64,000 nt of DNA from the NCBI RefSeq assembly GCF_014695975.1, contig NZ_JACJPI010000081.1, positions 186,001 to 250,000 of the forward strand, given 5' to 3'. Every line of letters begins with the position of its first letter. The first letter of the stretch is position 1. The notes beneath the pieces were generated by a model. That model saw only the letters and a list, made by a program, of their open reading frames with translations. It searched no databases and was not told the DNA's origin. Of the stretch, positions 1 through 8,911 are shown piece by piece. The position numbers were made by a program, and so were the translations under genes. The DNA is from Leptolyngbya sp. FACHB-321 (GTDB lineage Bacteria > Cyanobacteriota > Cyanobacteriia > Leptolyngbyales > Leptolyngbyaceae).

Positions 1-367
1 GCATCTGAGCTTGGAACGTGGGGGCAATTTGCGCTAGATAATTGGTTCCGAGCGCGGCTTGCATACTGGCTTCTGCTCGCTGATTGGCAGCCGGAAACTG
101 GCTCAACGGTAAGGTACTGATGACCAGGCTAAAAAGACTACAGGCAAGCACAATCCGTTGCCAGCGCTTACGAACAAACCGTAAGGCGAGTAGAACCGCG
201 ATCGCATTAGCCCCCATTAACCAGGGGCTTACCTCTGGCGCACCCACGCCCAACGGCAACAGTGCAAACGTGGGCGCAGGCACAACAATCCAGGCAGTGA
301 GAAAAAAAGCCACTCCACCAATGAGCAGCGTTAACCCTTCCAGCAAGGCGTTAAACAGGTTGGGCAT
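1..367 (-). CDS. N-terminal part of a membrane protein cut by the window edge
   Basis: On the minus strand an ATG at 365-367 opens a frame without stops to the left edge, giving about 122 residues of a longer protein. It begins MPNLFNALLEGLTLLIGG and shows a hydrophobic first segment (residues about 8-30), a short Pro-rich turn, a second membrane segment (about 50-65), a basic patch (RFVRKRW) and a third hydrophobic segment, then a soluble start. This resembles the membrane leader of some cyanobacterial secreted or membrane-anchored hydrolases, but the catalytic part lies outside the window, so function is not assignable. The opposite strand over the same stretch has an open frame that I take as a shadow. 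Confidence 0.55.
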   Translation of the reverse strand, partial: MPNLFNALLEGLTLLIGGVAFFLTAWIVVPAPTFALLPLGVGAPEVSPWLMGANAIAVLLALRFVRKRWQRIVLACSLFSLVISTLPLSQFPAANQRAEASMQAALGTNYLAQIAPTFQAQM

Positions 368-507
368 TTAAGACGGCTCAGTAGGGTGCTAATGCGACCA
401 ATTTTGGCTTAAAACGAGTGGTTGAGTTGATCTTGTGTAGTGGTTTTACAGATACCGCTCTCACTTTGGCGCTAAAATTCTGTCGCTCAGCAGATTGATG
501 TAGAGTC

Positions 508-1152
508 ATGTCCTCTTTCAGGTTGTGGTGGCGCATGGACAAAGCAAGCGATCGCACAAAAGGTCTTTTTAAGAACGTTACAGTAGCTGCTCTTTGGTGG
601 CTGGCAAGCGGGTCAGCGATCGCGGTTGCTGCCCCAGCAGATGTGTTTATGCCACACCTCGATCGCATCCGTCAGAACCTACCGCCGAACGTTGTTATGC
701 GCCTGCCCTCACAGATTCGGCTGAGTTATCCCGCTGATGAAGAGTTTATTCAAACCTTAGCAGTGCGAATTAGTACGTCAGATTCGCCACCGCGCATTAC
801 GGTTGGTCTATTTAGCTGTGAAGATGATTCGCCTTTTTGCCGCATTGGCACTTTTTCGGCAGTCAATACGGCGATTGCTCAAGCGCAGCAAGACTACCAG
901 AAACACATGGCGGCTGCCGCTCCAATCCAGCTTGCCAGGACAATTCGCGGCTATTTGCTCATGGGTACTGCCAAACAACCACCCTCTGAGTTTTCATCCA
1001 TTATGTGGCAACAAGATGGGATGTTTTATACCGTCAGCCTTGCTAACCCAGAGCGCCAAAATATGCTCTACATGGCAGTCTATATGGCAAATGAGGCTCC
1101 CTTTACCAATAACACCGCTTTGAGAAAAGCACCGCTCAAGTCAGCACCCTGA
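508..1152 (+). CDS. Secreted protein of unknown function
   Basis: 214 residues from ATG 508; a second in-frame ATG at 535 (MDKAS...) is an equally good start. A basic stretch (DRTKGLFKN) followed by a hydrophobic run ending in AIAVAAPA looks like a signal peptide cleaved near residue 42 in the longer numbering. The mature part has two Cys close together (CEDDSPFC), which may form a disulfide in the periplasm. No family motif is recognised. It is a single gene, followed by the convergent ion-channel gene. Confidence 0.65.
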   Translation: MSSFRLWWRMDKASDRTKGLFKNVTVAALWWLASGSAIAVAAPADVFMPHLDRIRQNLPPNVVMRLPSQIRLSYPADEEFIQTLAVRISTSDSPPRITVGLFSCEDDSPFCRIGTFSAVNTAIAQAQQDYQKHMAAAAPIQLARTIRGYLLMGTAKQPPSEFSSIMWQQDGMFYTVSLANPERQNMLYMAVYMANEAPFTNNTALRKAPLKSAP

Positions 1153-1207
1153 AAAAGACTGCGAGGCAATCGCTTTGATTGCCAATTAAAAGTATAGGCA
1201 AGGAGCC

Positions 1208-2077
1208 TTAAGGCTCGGATCTAGGCATTGCTAGCGCGATCGCTTCTAGCTTCATCCCACAGTGCTTACAAAAAACGGCATCGGCATCATGGAGCGCTAG
1301 CTGGCAGTTTGTACAAGTTCTCTGTACCTGATTGGCAGTTTTTACCAGCCGCTTCACTAAATCGCCCAACTGCCAGGGAATAAGCGCAATGCCCGTTAAA
1401 ATCATGAGCACGGTTAAGAGGCGACCCGCTTCTGAGATAGGCGTGACATCACCAAAACCCACCGTCGTCATCGTGGCAACCGAAAAATAAACGGCATCAA
1501 GAAATGTCCGAAAGGCTTGAGCATTCGCTGGATGCTCGACCTGATAAATTAGCCCAGAAAAAACGAAAATGATAATAAACAGCGTCAAAAAGATACGAGC
1601 GAAAATGGCGCTGTCTTCTGTCGTGACATAACCAAAGATCGTTCTACCTTCGATAAAGCGAAGGAGCCGTAGAATCCTAAACCAGCGGAAAACACGAATA
1701 AAGCTGAGATTAAAAATGCCAATTAAAAGTGGCAAAATTGCTAGCAGATCAATCAGAGAAAGAAGATTGAAGCAAAAGCGGATCTTGTTTTCAGCACACC
1801 AAAAGCGCAGCAGATATTCGATCGCAAAAATGACCAGAATGCTTTTGTCGATCGCATCTAACGTCAGCCGTAGTAGCTCTGGAATCGGATACGTCTGGGC
1901 AACGAAAATGGCTGACGACAGCAGCACCAAACCTGTAACACTTAAATTAATCGCCTTGCCAATCGGCGTTTCAATGTCGTCCAGGTAAAAGCTGATTTTT
2001 TGCTGTAGCGACATGGAACTAAGCAGCAGGTGAGAGGCGGCAGATGTGTTGGAGCGTTTGAGCATTATATCGTTCAC
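1208..2077 (-). CDS. Voltage-sensor-type potassium channel with C-terminal zinc ribbon
   Basis: 289 residues, six transmembrane segments in the plasma membrane. The S4-like helix RVFRWFRILRLLRF (residues 128-141) carries regularly spaced arginines, and the pore loop has the K+ filter TTVGFGD (204-210), so this should be a tetrameric voltage-gated or voltage-gated-like K+ channel (ion transport family). After the last helix a zinc ribbon follows with CTNC (255-258) and CKHC (270-273), which could bind Zn2+ in the cytoplasm and influence gating or assembly. The first possible start is GTG at 2077; ATG at 2065 (MLKRSN) is an alternative. Monocistronic by spacing. Confidence 0.85.
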   Translation of the reverse strand: MNDIMLKRSNTSAASHLLLSSMSLQQKISFYLDDIETPIGKAINLSVTGLVLLSSAIFVAQTYPIPELLRLTLDAIDKSILVIFAIEYLLRFWCAENKIRFCFNLLSLIDLLAILPLLIGIFNLSFIRVFRWFRILRLLRFIEGRTIFGYVTTEDSAIFARIFLTLFIIIFVFSGLIYQVEHPANAQAFRTFLDAVYFSVATMTTVGFGDVTPISEAGRLLTVLMILTGIALIPWQLGDLVKRLVKTANQVQRTCTNCQLALHDADAVFCKHCGMKLEAIALAMPRSEP

Positions 2078-2169
2078 TTTAAGCCTTTCGGGTTTACTCT
2101 AGCTGCTTGGCAAGGGTTAAGATGCGGTTGTTGGTCTGTCAGGCTAACTCATAAAGATGGTCTAAATGT

Positions 2170-2394
2170 ATGTCCCAAAAGATCTCGATGGGCGATCGCG
2201 TTCGTCTCGTTGCTCTTCCTAGCTTCATCAAGACGGCTGATCCCATGCCAATGTTGCGTCCTCCGACAGTGCTATCGATCGGTGCAGAAGGCGTTGTCGT
2301 CAACCAGCGTCCTGGCAACTATTGGAGCGTACGCTTTGCTAATGGCACCTTTTTACTCGAGCCGCAGTATTTGCAACCGATCGGTATTGAGTAG
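2170..2394 (+). CDS. sipA: SipA, NblS-interacting regulatory protein (DUF3148)
   Basis: 74 residues; a compact SH3-like beta protein. The strings GDRVRLVALPSFIKTADPMP and MLRPP, then the C-terminal FLLEPQYL, match the cyanobacterial SipA/DUF3148 family, which binds the sensor kinase NblS (Hik33) and enhances its autophosphorylation in high-light and nutrient-stress signalling. The size equals the family norm. The start is ATG 2170. No kinase gene is nearby, so the link to NblS rests on family knowledge. Confidence 0.9.
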   Translation: MSQKISMGDRVRLVALPSFIKTADPMPMLRPPTVLSIGAEGVVVNQRPGNYWSVRFANGTFLLEPQYLQPIGIE

Positions 2395-2662
2395 TAACCA
2401 ACAGCAATATTGGCAAACTGCCCTACCTTGCAGTGATTGGCGATTGCCTCTTCTTGACGGCTCAAACCATGACTAGCAGGCTGTTGGTCCTTGATTGCCA
2501 CCCTGTCGCTTTCACTTTCATAATTGGCATTATGGGCGCAGAACGGTTTGAACTCTAAGCCTATGGTGAGAAAGTTGTCTTGTGGGCGGTGGCTTATCAA
2601 GTTGAAGTGATTCAATAGAGAAGAGTGCAACGGCAATTTGCCTGTCGTTTAGAAGTGTGACG

Positions 2663-3973
2663 ATGACTCCCAACGCTCCTGATTCAAATGTGCCACTGAA
2701 CGAGACGGCTCGTGCTGAGGGCGACGGTCTAGCCACCAGCAACGGTAATGGCTTGGGTCATAGTGCTGCGTCCCCTGTCAATGTTTCTGCGGTGAATCAG
2801 TCGGTGCCATCGCTTCTCCCGTCTGTTGTCCCTGGTCCGATCGCGCAGTCCAATCTTTTTGAGTCACCTCGCCGCGTGTCCTCTACCGCGATCGTGCTGG
2901 GTGCAACGGCTGTAATGGTCGTGGGTTTGGTGTTTAATCTAAGTTGGTTGGGGTTTATCGGTGCCACGATCGCCCTAGTTACGTCTTTTCGTGTGCTTTG
3001 GCTTCCGTTTCTGCGTCCTTTTATTAGTGAGCTGTTCTCCAGTCAGGAAGTTGCGGTGCCGATCGCCTTCGTGGGTGGCTTTATTGCCCTGGTTACGCTA
3101 TTAAAGTTTATTGGGGTCGATCGCTGGTTTGGCGGTTTGCTGGCTCAGGCAAACTGGGATGCGGTCGGCGCTCTGGGTGAAGTGTTTGGTGCGGTCGGAC
3201 AAATTTTGATTGCGCTGTTGGCGGTTTACATTGCGTGGCGACAGTACGTGATCGAAAAGGACCTGACCATTCAGCAAAACCTCATTACGCAACAGCAGAC
3301 GATCGACAGCTTTTTTCAAGGTATTTCTGACCTGGTGCTGGATGAAGACGGCTTGCTAGAAGACTGGCCGCAGGAACGTGCGATTGCAGAAGGACGCACT
3401 GCCGCTATTCTCAGTAGCGTTGATGGCGGCGGCAAAGCCAAAATTATTCGCTTTCTCAGTCGTGCCCGCCTACTAAGTCCGCTAAAACGCGACCAACGGC
3501 TGGGGCGGGCAATTTTGGATGGTACGGGTGGCTATGAAGAAGATCGCGTGTACGGCGTGCGGGTGATTGATCTGGGTGTAATGCTAGCAGGAGCCGTCCT
3601 ATCAAATTCCGATCTACGCTGGACTGACTTGAGTGAAACAAACCTGATTCGCGCTGACCTGAGCGGCTGCGATCTGGTTAGAACTAACTTTTCCGGTACG
3701 ATTCTCTGTCAGGCAAGTTTGCGTGGCTCGGACTTAAACGGCACCCGTTTCTTCTACGGCAAAGCGGCAACAGCTAGCCCCCGTAGCAAAACTGAACTGC
3801 CCGATTACCGCACCGGAGCCTATACCGGGGCTGTAGTGGAAAATGCTGATTTCACAGGCGCTGTCCATATGTCTCAAGAACAGCGCGAATATTGTTGTGC
3901 TTGGGGAGGTGCCAAAACTCGCAGTTCGATTCCGGGTGGCTGTGAGGGCATTCCAAATAAGCTAGGGCAATAG
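2663..3973 (+). CDS. Membrane protein with pentapeptide repeats
   Basis: About 436 residues from ATG 2663 (a GTG two codons earlier is possible). The order is: a disordered Ser/Pro/Asn-rich N-terminus (1-70), four hydrophobic segments between about 75 and 195 with a short linker, a soluble helix rich in Gln (QQNLITQQQ), a region around 225-300 of no known fold, then pentapeptide repeats of the A(D/N)LXX type (LSNSDLRWTDLSETNLIRAD and on, about 300-360), which form a right-handed beta-helix used for protein contacts. The C-terminus has a short Cys pair (YCCAWGG). Exact function is unknown; such tethered pentapeptide proteins are common in cyanobacteria. Confidence 0.8.
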   Translation: MTPNAPDSNVPLNETARAEGDGLATSNGNGLGHSAASPVNVSAVNQSVPSLLPSVVPGPIAQSNLFESPRRVSSTAIVLGATAVMVVGLVFNLSWLGFIGATIALVTSFRVLWLPFLRPFISELFSSQEVAVPIAFVGGFIALVTLLKFIGVDRWFGGLLAQANWDAVGALGEVFGAVGQILIALLAVYIAWRQYVIEKDLTIQQNLITQQQTIDSFFQGISDLVLDEDGLLEDWPQERAIAEGRTAAILSSVDGGGKAKIIRFLSRARLLSPLKRDQRLGRAILDGTGGYEEDRVYGVRVIDLGVMLAGAVLSNSDLRWTDLSETNLIRADLSGCDLVRTNFSGTILCQASLRGSDLNGTRFFYGKAATASPRSKTELPDYRTGAYTGAVVENADFTGAVHMSQEQREYCCAWGGAKTRSSIPGGCEGIPNKLGQ

Positions 3974-4110
3974 GGGCAGCGGCTTTGAGCAGATGCTGTG
4001 CGTCTAGTAGGTGCCAGGTGTAGAGTAAGTGGACGTGAGCGTTAGGCTAGCGATCGCCTGACAACACACCTTCGCTCTTTTGTTTTTTCAGCCTTCTCAG
4101 CCTAAACCTT

Positions 4111-4818
4111 GTGCGGCACTTAAAAATCAGCAGAATCAGCCTTCTCCTTACCGTTGGCGGCATTGCGGCAATGGCTTTGATACTGTCTGTGCTGGGACGC
4201 ATTGACATCGTGCAACTTCAGGGATGGTTGCAATCGGCGGGCGTTTGGGCACCGCTGCTTTACATTCTGCTGTATACGATCGCGACCGTTTTCATTTTGC
4301 CTTCGACGCCGCTAAATCTATTGGGTGGGGCACTGTTTGGTCCCTGGCTAGGGACGCTGTGGACAAGTGTGGCAGCGATGATTGCCGCGATCGCCACTTT
4401 TGCCTTTACCCGTACTATCGGACGTAAGGCGATCGCTCGTAAACTGTCTGGACGCTGGCAAACACTGGATGTCGAAATTCGTCGAGGCGGTCTGTTCTAC
4501 ATGATTGCGATCCGTTTGGTGCCGTTTATGCCCTACGGGTTACTCAACTTTGCGGCGGGGCTTACCTCTGTCAGCTACCGTGATTATTTGCTTGGTACGC
4601 TGCTCGGCACGACTCCTGGCATTTTGCCCTATGTGTTGCTGGGTAGTTCTGGTCTAAGAGCCGTCCGCACAGGTGACTTGCTGCCCTTAGTAGGAGCGTT
4701 GGCTCTGACTGGTATCCTGATTGGAGGTTCCACCTGGTACCGTCGGCGACGCTCTTCGCGTGCAGCCAGTCCGCCACCTGATGCGCCCTCAAAGCGACTT
4801 GATCCGCAGGATAGATAA
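4111..4818 (+). CDS. TVP38/TMEM64 family membrane protein (VTT domain)
   Basis: 235 residues from GTG 4111. Six or so hydrophobic helices include the VTT/SNARE-associated core: [20 protein letters not shown] with G-A-LFGPWLG next to it, and later the R[17 protein letters not shown] segment, both signatures of the DedA/TVP38 superfamily, whose members move or scramble lipids. The C-terminus is basic and Ser/Pro rich ([14 protein letters not shown]). It stops at 4818, two bases before the ATG of the glycosyltransferase at 4821, so the two are probably co-transcribed and perhaps work on the same lipid-linked substrate; that pairing is inference. Confidence 0.85.
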   Translation: MRHLKISRISLLLTVGGIAAMALILSVLGRIDIVQLQGWLQSAGVWAPLLYILLYTIATVFILPSTPLNLLGGALFGPWLGTLWTSVAAMIAAIATFAFTRTIGRKAIARKLSGRWQTLDVEIRRGGLFYMIAIRLVPFMPYGLLNFAAGLTSVSYRDYLLGTLLGTTPGILPYVLLGSSGLRAVRTGDLLPLVGALALTGILIGGSTWYRRRRSSRAASPPPDAPSKRLDPQDR

Positions 4819-4820
4819 CT

Positions 4821-5810
4821 ATGCAGCCTACCTATTCGTTCATCGTGCCCGTCTTTAATGAGGAAGCCACGCTACCGGAACTGTATCGCCGTTTGAGTGT
4901 GGTGATGGACAGTATGGATGGTGCTGTCGAGCTAGTTTTGGTGGATGACGGCAGCAGCGATCGCTCACTGGCAATGATGCGTGAGCTACACGATCGCGAT
5001 CACCGCGTTTGCTACCTCAGCTTTGCCCGTAACTTTGGGCATCAGATTGCGGTCACTGCGGGACTGAATTTTGTCCGTGGGCAGGCAATCGTGGTGCTGG
5101 ATGCTGATTTACAAGACCCGCCCGAACTGATTCCTGACCTGGCAGACGAGTGGCGACGGGGCTATGAAGTGGTTTATGCCCAACGAGTGCAGCGCCATCG
5201 GGAGGGCTGGTTTAAGCGCCTGACGGCATATGTTTTCTATCGGTTGCTGCGCCAGCTTGCGGATGTTGATATTCCAACCGATACGGGCGACTTTTGCCTG
5301 ATGGATCGGCGCGTCGTGGATGCCCTCAATGCTATGCCAGAGCGAAATCGGTACATTCGAGGGCTACGATCGTGGTTAGGCTTTCGGCAAATTGCGATTC
5401 CGTTTGAGCGCGACGCTCGCTTTGCGGGTGAGGTAAAGTATACGTTCCGTAAATCGCTATCACTGGCGATTGATGGCTTGGTGTCATTCTCTAAAATCCC
5501 TCTTCGCATTTCCACCTACGTAGGGCTATTTGCGGCAGTGATGGCGATCGTAATGGCGGCTCTAGTACTCTACTGGCGCTTTTTCTCACCTGTTTCACCG
5601 CTTACCGGCTATGCCACGATCGCTGTTGCCATCTTTTTCTTAGGAGCCGTGCAGCTTTTTAGCATTGGTATTCTGGGTGAATACATTGGACGCATTTACG
5701 AAGAAGTCAAAAATCGTCCTGTTTATATTCTGAGAGAAGTGAATGGGTTTGAGCCTGTTGCTGCTAGACAAGGAGTGCCCACTAGTTGGAATGCGTCAGC
5801 CCGACCCTGA
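4821..5810 (+). CDS. Family 2 glycosyltransferase, polyprenyl-phosphate sugar transferase type
   Basis: 329 residues. The N-terminal GT-A domain has [16 protein letters not shown] (41-47) and the metal-binding DADLQDPPE (94 on), followed by the acceptor-side string [14 protein letters not shown] typical of dolichol/undecaprenyl-phosphate mannosyl- or glucosyltransferases (DPM1/GtrB/ArnC-like). Two C-terminal membrane helices (about 235-258 and 268-292) precede the conserved [15 protein letters not shown]. It should move a sugar from a nucleotide donor to a polyprenyl phosphate at the cytoplasmic face. The sugar is not readable from sequence. It lies directly behind the TVP38 gene in a likely operon. 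Confidence 0.9.
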   Translation: MQPTYSFIVPVFNEEATLPELYRRLSVVMDSMDGAVELVLVDDGSSDRSLAMMRELHDRDHRVCYLSFARNFGHQIAVTAGLNFVRGQAIVVLDADLQDPPELIPDLADEWRRGYEVVYAQRVQRHREGWFKRLTAYVFYRLLRQLADVDIPTDTGDFCLMDRRVVDALNAMPERNRYIRGLRSWLGFRQIAIPFERDARFAGEVKYTFRKSLSLAIDGLVSFSKIPLRISTYVGLFAAVMAIVMAALVLYWRFFSPVSPLTGYATIAVAIFFLGAVQLFSIGILGEYIGRIYEEVKNRPVYILREVNGFEPVAARQGVPTSWNASARP

Positions 5811-6055
5811 TGCAAACTTGCCAGGAGATGCATAATTTACAGTGTGGGATATGCGGATATGAGAGGATGAATTGCTCGATACAATAGCAATTGCTTTCTG
5901 ATCGATGCTAGTAGAAGCGTTGCTAAATAGCAGGATGTTTTTCGTCCTTGCTACTCTTTTAGGACAGCGCTTTGTTCAGGAACGCTATGAGTGGGTTGGC
6001 GCGATCGGGCAGCAGTATAGATTCAGCAGTACAGATTATCGTAGGGAGTGAGAGT

Positions 6056-7141
6056 GTGCCAAAAGCCGCCAGATACTTATTAATTGGATCGACCGAAGCC
6101 TATAGCGGCAAGTCCGCAACGGTGCTTGGCATTGCTCATTACTTAAAAGCACAAGGGCTAGATTTGGGCTATGGTAAGCCGCTAGGAACCTGCTGGAGCA
6201 AAGACGCAACCAGCATTGAAGAAGATGTACAGTTTGTTGCTGATGTGCTCCACTTGCCCGCCGATCGCCTGCAACCAACCATTTTGGCGCTGGATGAGCC
6301 GACGATTCAAAGGCGCATTCGAGGTGACGATCGCGTTGACTATCCGCAGGCGCTCAAAAAATATCTTCAAATGCGGGGTCCCGATCTGGTACTGCTCGAA
6401 GGTCCAGCGAATCTGGAGGAAGGCAGCCTGTTTGACCTCTCGTTGCGGCAGGTGGCAGAAGGTGTGAATGCCAGAATTTTGTTGGTGGCACGCTTTCACT
6501 CACTGCTGATTGTCGGCGCACTCATTTCTGCAAGACGACGCTTGGGCGATCGACTTCTGGGTGTGTTGATCAGTGACATTCCTGAAGACCGTTTTGAAGA
6601 AGTCAAAACAACTGTACAACCGTACTTAGAAGAGCGGGGTATTCCAGTTTTTGGGCTGCTACCGCGCAGCGCTTTACTGCGTAGTGTCAGCGTAGGTGAA
6701 CTGGTCAGCCAGCTTAAAGCCGAGGTGCTGTGTCGTGGCGATCGGTTGGATCTAATGGTCGAAAGCCTCAGCATTGGCGCGATGAACGTCAATTCAGCGC
6801 TGAAGTATTTTCGCAAAGGGCGCAATATGGCGGTGGTTACTGGGGGCGATCGCACCGACATTCAGCTTGCCGCGCTGGAAACCTCCACTCAATGCCTGAT
6901 CTTGACTGGACAAATGCCTCCTTCACCAGCCATTCTCAATCGTGCTGAAGATCTAGAGATTCCTATTCTGTCAGTTGATTTAGATACACTGACAACCGTT
7001 GAGATTGTCGATCGTGCCTTTGGTAAAGTGCGCGTCAAGGAACCCGTTAAAGTCGAGTACATCTGCAACTCAATGGCAGAAAATTTTGATGCTGCACGGT
7101 TGATGACAGAACTGGGGCTAGAACCTGCGGTGACGGTATGA
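6056..7141 (+). CDS. BioD-like/DRTGG domain protein (phosphotransacetylase N-terminal type)
   Basis: About 361 residues. The P-loop string GSTEAYSGKSATVLG near the N-terminus belongs to the dethiobiotin-synthetase-like NTPase fold found before the phosphate acetyltransferase domain, and the second half is a DRTGG domain (VLISDIPEDRFEE, then VVTGGDRTDIQLAAL). The acetyltransferase domain itself is absent, so this is not a Pta enzyme; its job is unknown but the family is widespread in cyanobacteria. I place the start at GTG 6056 (VPKAARYLLIGS) because GGGAG lies about 8 nt upstream and homologues begin near PK..RYLLIGS; the frame also extends back to a TTG at 5972. Confidence 0.8.
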   Translation: MPKAARYLLIGSTEAYSGKSATVLGIAHYLKAQGLDLGYGKPLGTCWSKDATSIEEDVQFVADVLHLPADRLQPTILALDEPTIQRRIRGDDRVDYPQALKKYLQMRGPDLVLLEGPANLEEGSLFDLSLRQVAEGVNARILLVARFHSLLIVGALISARRRLGDRLLGVLISDIPEDRFEEVKTTVQPYLEERGIPVFGLLPRSALLRSVSVGELVSQLKAEVLCRGDRLDLMVESLSIGAMNVNSALKYFRKGRNMAVVTGGDRTDIQLAALETSTQCLILTGQMPPSPAILNRAEDLEIPILSVDLDTLTTVEIVDRAFGKVRVKEPVKVEYICNSMAENFDAARLMTELGLEPAVTV

Positions 7142-7224
7142 GAGTGGGAAGTGTGAAAAGGTGAATGACTGAAGAGGGAGCTTTTGCCAGCCGTCTTTCT
7201 AATTCACCCTTTATCTCTTCCTCC

Positions 7225-7926
7225 TCACCGTTGTTGCACTGCCATCGTCACAAGACTAAATAACTCCTGCGGATCGCCAGTACTGCCGAAGGCTCCCTGT
7301 TCGCGTGCTTCAAACTTTAAGCGGGCTTCATTCGAGCTACCGTAGACGATGACGGGTGTCTTGACACCGAGGCGCTGCAACTCCTGAAGCAGCAGATAGC
7401 CCGCCGAGTTGGTGCCTGTTTGCCGCATATCAGAAACGATCGCGTGATACGGCATAAGCCGAATTTTTTCTAGTGCGTCCTGTACCGATGGGCAGATGGT
7501 AAACGCAATGCCGAGTGCCTCAAGCGATCGGATTTCGTGGGCATTGTCTGCGGGATGATCGTCAACCCAGAGCACTGAGGCAGTGGCAAGCTGTTGGGCT
7601 ACTTTGGGCTTCATCGTTTGGCTTACCACTGTAGCGATTTCCTTTGCTTCGTTGGCACCTGGAAGCTGGGGTTGATTATGCGTTGCGTCGCCCGATTTGA
7701 TAGCGGCGGCTGACCCTAACAACACACCTGCTTCAATGCGCCGTTTTGCTGTTGCTTCTAAACCGGATGCACCGGCTCTAAAGGTGAATTCGCCTAGGTT
7801 GTTGACGAAATTCCGTAGTGGCGCACCAAAGTAAACCAGGATGAAGAGAATCAGCAGTTGCCAGCTTAGTGCCTGCACCAGTGAAATCAGCACTTGTAGC
7901 AATTTGGTCAGGTCGTCGATCGTCAT
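7225..7926 (-). CDS. Membrane-anchored, atypical receiver-domain protein
   Basis: 233 residues. One hydrophobic segment near residues 12-35 anchors it; a helical linker (35-105) follows, then a CheY-like receiver: VLWVDDHPADN supplies the acidic pair, AIVSDMRQTG the candidate phospho-acceptor Asp, VIVYGSS the Ser/Thr switch. The usual conserved Lys of the TKP motif is not seen: the corresponding string is GSTGDP. This VLWVDD variant is seen in atypical receivers and may not be switched by phosphorylation. No output domain. The gene begins nine bases after the stop of ftsE, so the two are almost certainly co-transcribed. Confidence 0.75.
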   Translation of the reverse strand: MTIDDLTKLLQVLISLVQALSWQLLILFILVYFGAPLRNFVNNLGEFTFRAGASGLEATAKRRIEAGVLLGSAAAIKSGDATHNQPQLPGANEAKEIATVVSQTMKPKVAQQLATASVLWVDDHPADNAHEIRSLEALGIAFTICPSVQDALEKIRLMPYHAIVSDMRQTGTNSAGYLLLQELQRLGVKTPVIVYGSSNEARLKFEAREQGAFGSTGDPQELFSLVTMAVQQR

Positions 7927-7935
7927 CAGCGTTTG

Positions 7936-8700
7936 CTAGCCTTTCGGGCGATAAAGGTAGCCGTTGCGAAGCTGCACTGCTGGATGGTTGGAGAGGCGAA
8001 TCAAGCTTTCATCATGGGTTGTGACGATCACGGTAATGCCCACTGAATTTAGCTTTTTGAGAATTTTGATGACCTGCCAGGAGTTTTCTGGATCAAGGTT
8101 TCCGGTTGGTTCATCTGCTAGCAAGATGGGTGGTGTGCCTACGATCGCCCGTGCAATGCTGACGCGCTGCTGTTCTCCACCCGACAACTGCTCTGGAAAG
8201 CAATTTGCTTTATGCGTTAAACCCACCATTTTGAGGGCGGGCTGCAAGCGACGATGAATTTCTTTGCGCGGTAGCCCTTGTGCCCAGAGGACAAACGCTA
8301 CGTTTTCCAGCACGGTACGACGGGGAATGAGCTTGTAGTCCTGAAAGACAATACCAATACGACGGCGCAGTTGAGACAGACGATCGCCTCGTAATGTTGT
8401 TAGATCATAGCCGTCTACCCTTACATCACCATCATTGACACGTTCTTCGCCGTACAGCAGCTTCAGCAGTGTTGATTTCCCAGAGCCAGACGGACCTGTG
8501 ATGAACAAGAAATCGCCCCGCTTAATTTCCAGGTTGAGATTTACCAGTGCCTGACTGCCGTTGTCATAGGTCTTGGTTACTCCTTGCAGCGTGATGATCG
8601 CATCTCGCAGCGTGGCACGATCGCCCCCATTGGCAGGGCTGGTATGGGCTGTGGGGATGGCACTACCTCTGGTAGCTTGACCGTTCAAAACCTGAGTCAT
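7936..8700 (-). CDS. ftsE: FtsE-type ABC transporter ATPase
   Basis: 254 residues with a disordered 30-residue N-terminal extension. Walker A is GPSGSGKS (69-76), the Q-loop is IGIVFQDYKLIP, the signature LSGGEQQRVSIARA and Walker B ILLADEPTGNLD. VFQDYKLIPRRTVLENVAFVL is diagnostic of FtsE, the cytoplasmic ATPase that pairs with the membrane protein FtsX to control septal peptidoglycan hydrolysis. No ftsX follows; instead a receiver-like membrane protein does. Start ATG 8700. Another ABC ATPase of the MacB/LolD class is the main alternative, but the Q-loop region favours FtsE. Confidence 0.88.
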   Translation of the reverse strand: MTQVLNGQATRGSAIPTAHTSPANGGDRATLRDAIITLQGVTKTYDNGSQALVNLNLEIKRGDFLFITGPSGSGKSTLLKLLYGEERVNDGDVRVDGYDLTTLRGDRLSQLRRRIGIVFQDYKLIPRRTVLENVAFVLWAQGLPRKEIHRRLQPALKMVGLTHKANCFPEQLSGGEQQRVSIARAIVGTPPILLADEPTGNLDPENSWQVIKILKKLNSVGITVIVTTHDESLIRLSNHPAVQLRNGYLYRPKG

Positions 8701-8911
8701 ATGCTATCAACACTCGCAGAATCCACCTATTACACCACAAAAGTCAAAGGATTGGGCTTTCTCATTGATAGTCCGTAATGCCTAAACCGTGGTGAATGAT
8801 CTCTGAGCGTTCACTCTAAAGTCTCTGAATTCTATGGAAAGAACAGTAGGTTTGCACCATTGCCCTGTGTCCTTGTTGGTATAGCATGATGCAAAAACTC
8901 AGTAGTCCAGA

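Noticed and set aside
84-371. Plus-strand open frame of 95 codons
   Set aside because: The minus strand carries a membrane-protein N-terminus with sensible helices over the same bases; the plus frame is rich in Arg, Asn and Thr without structure.
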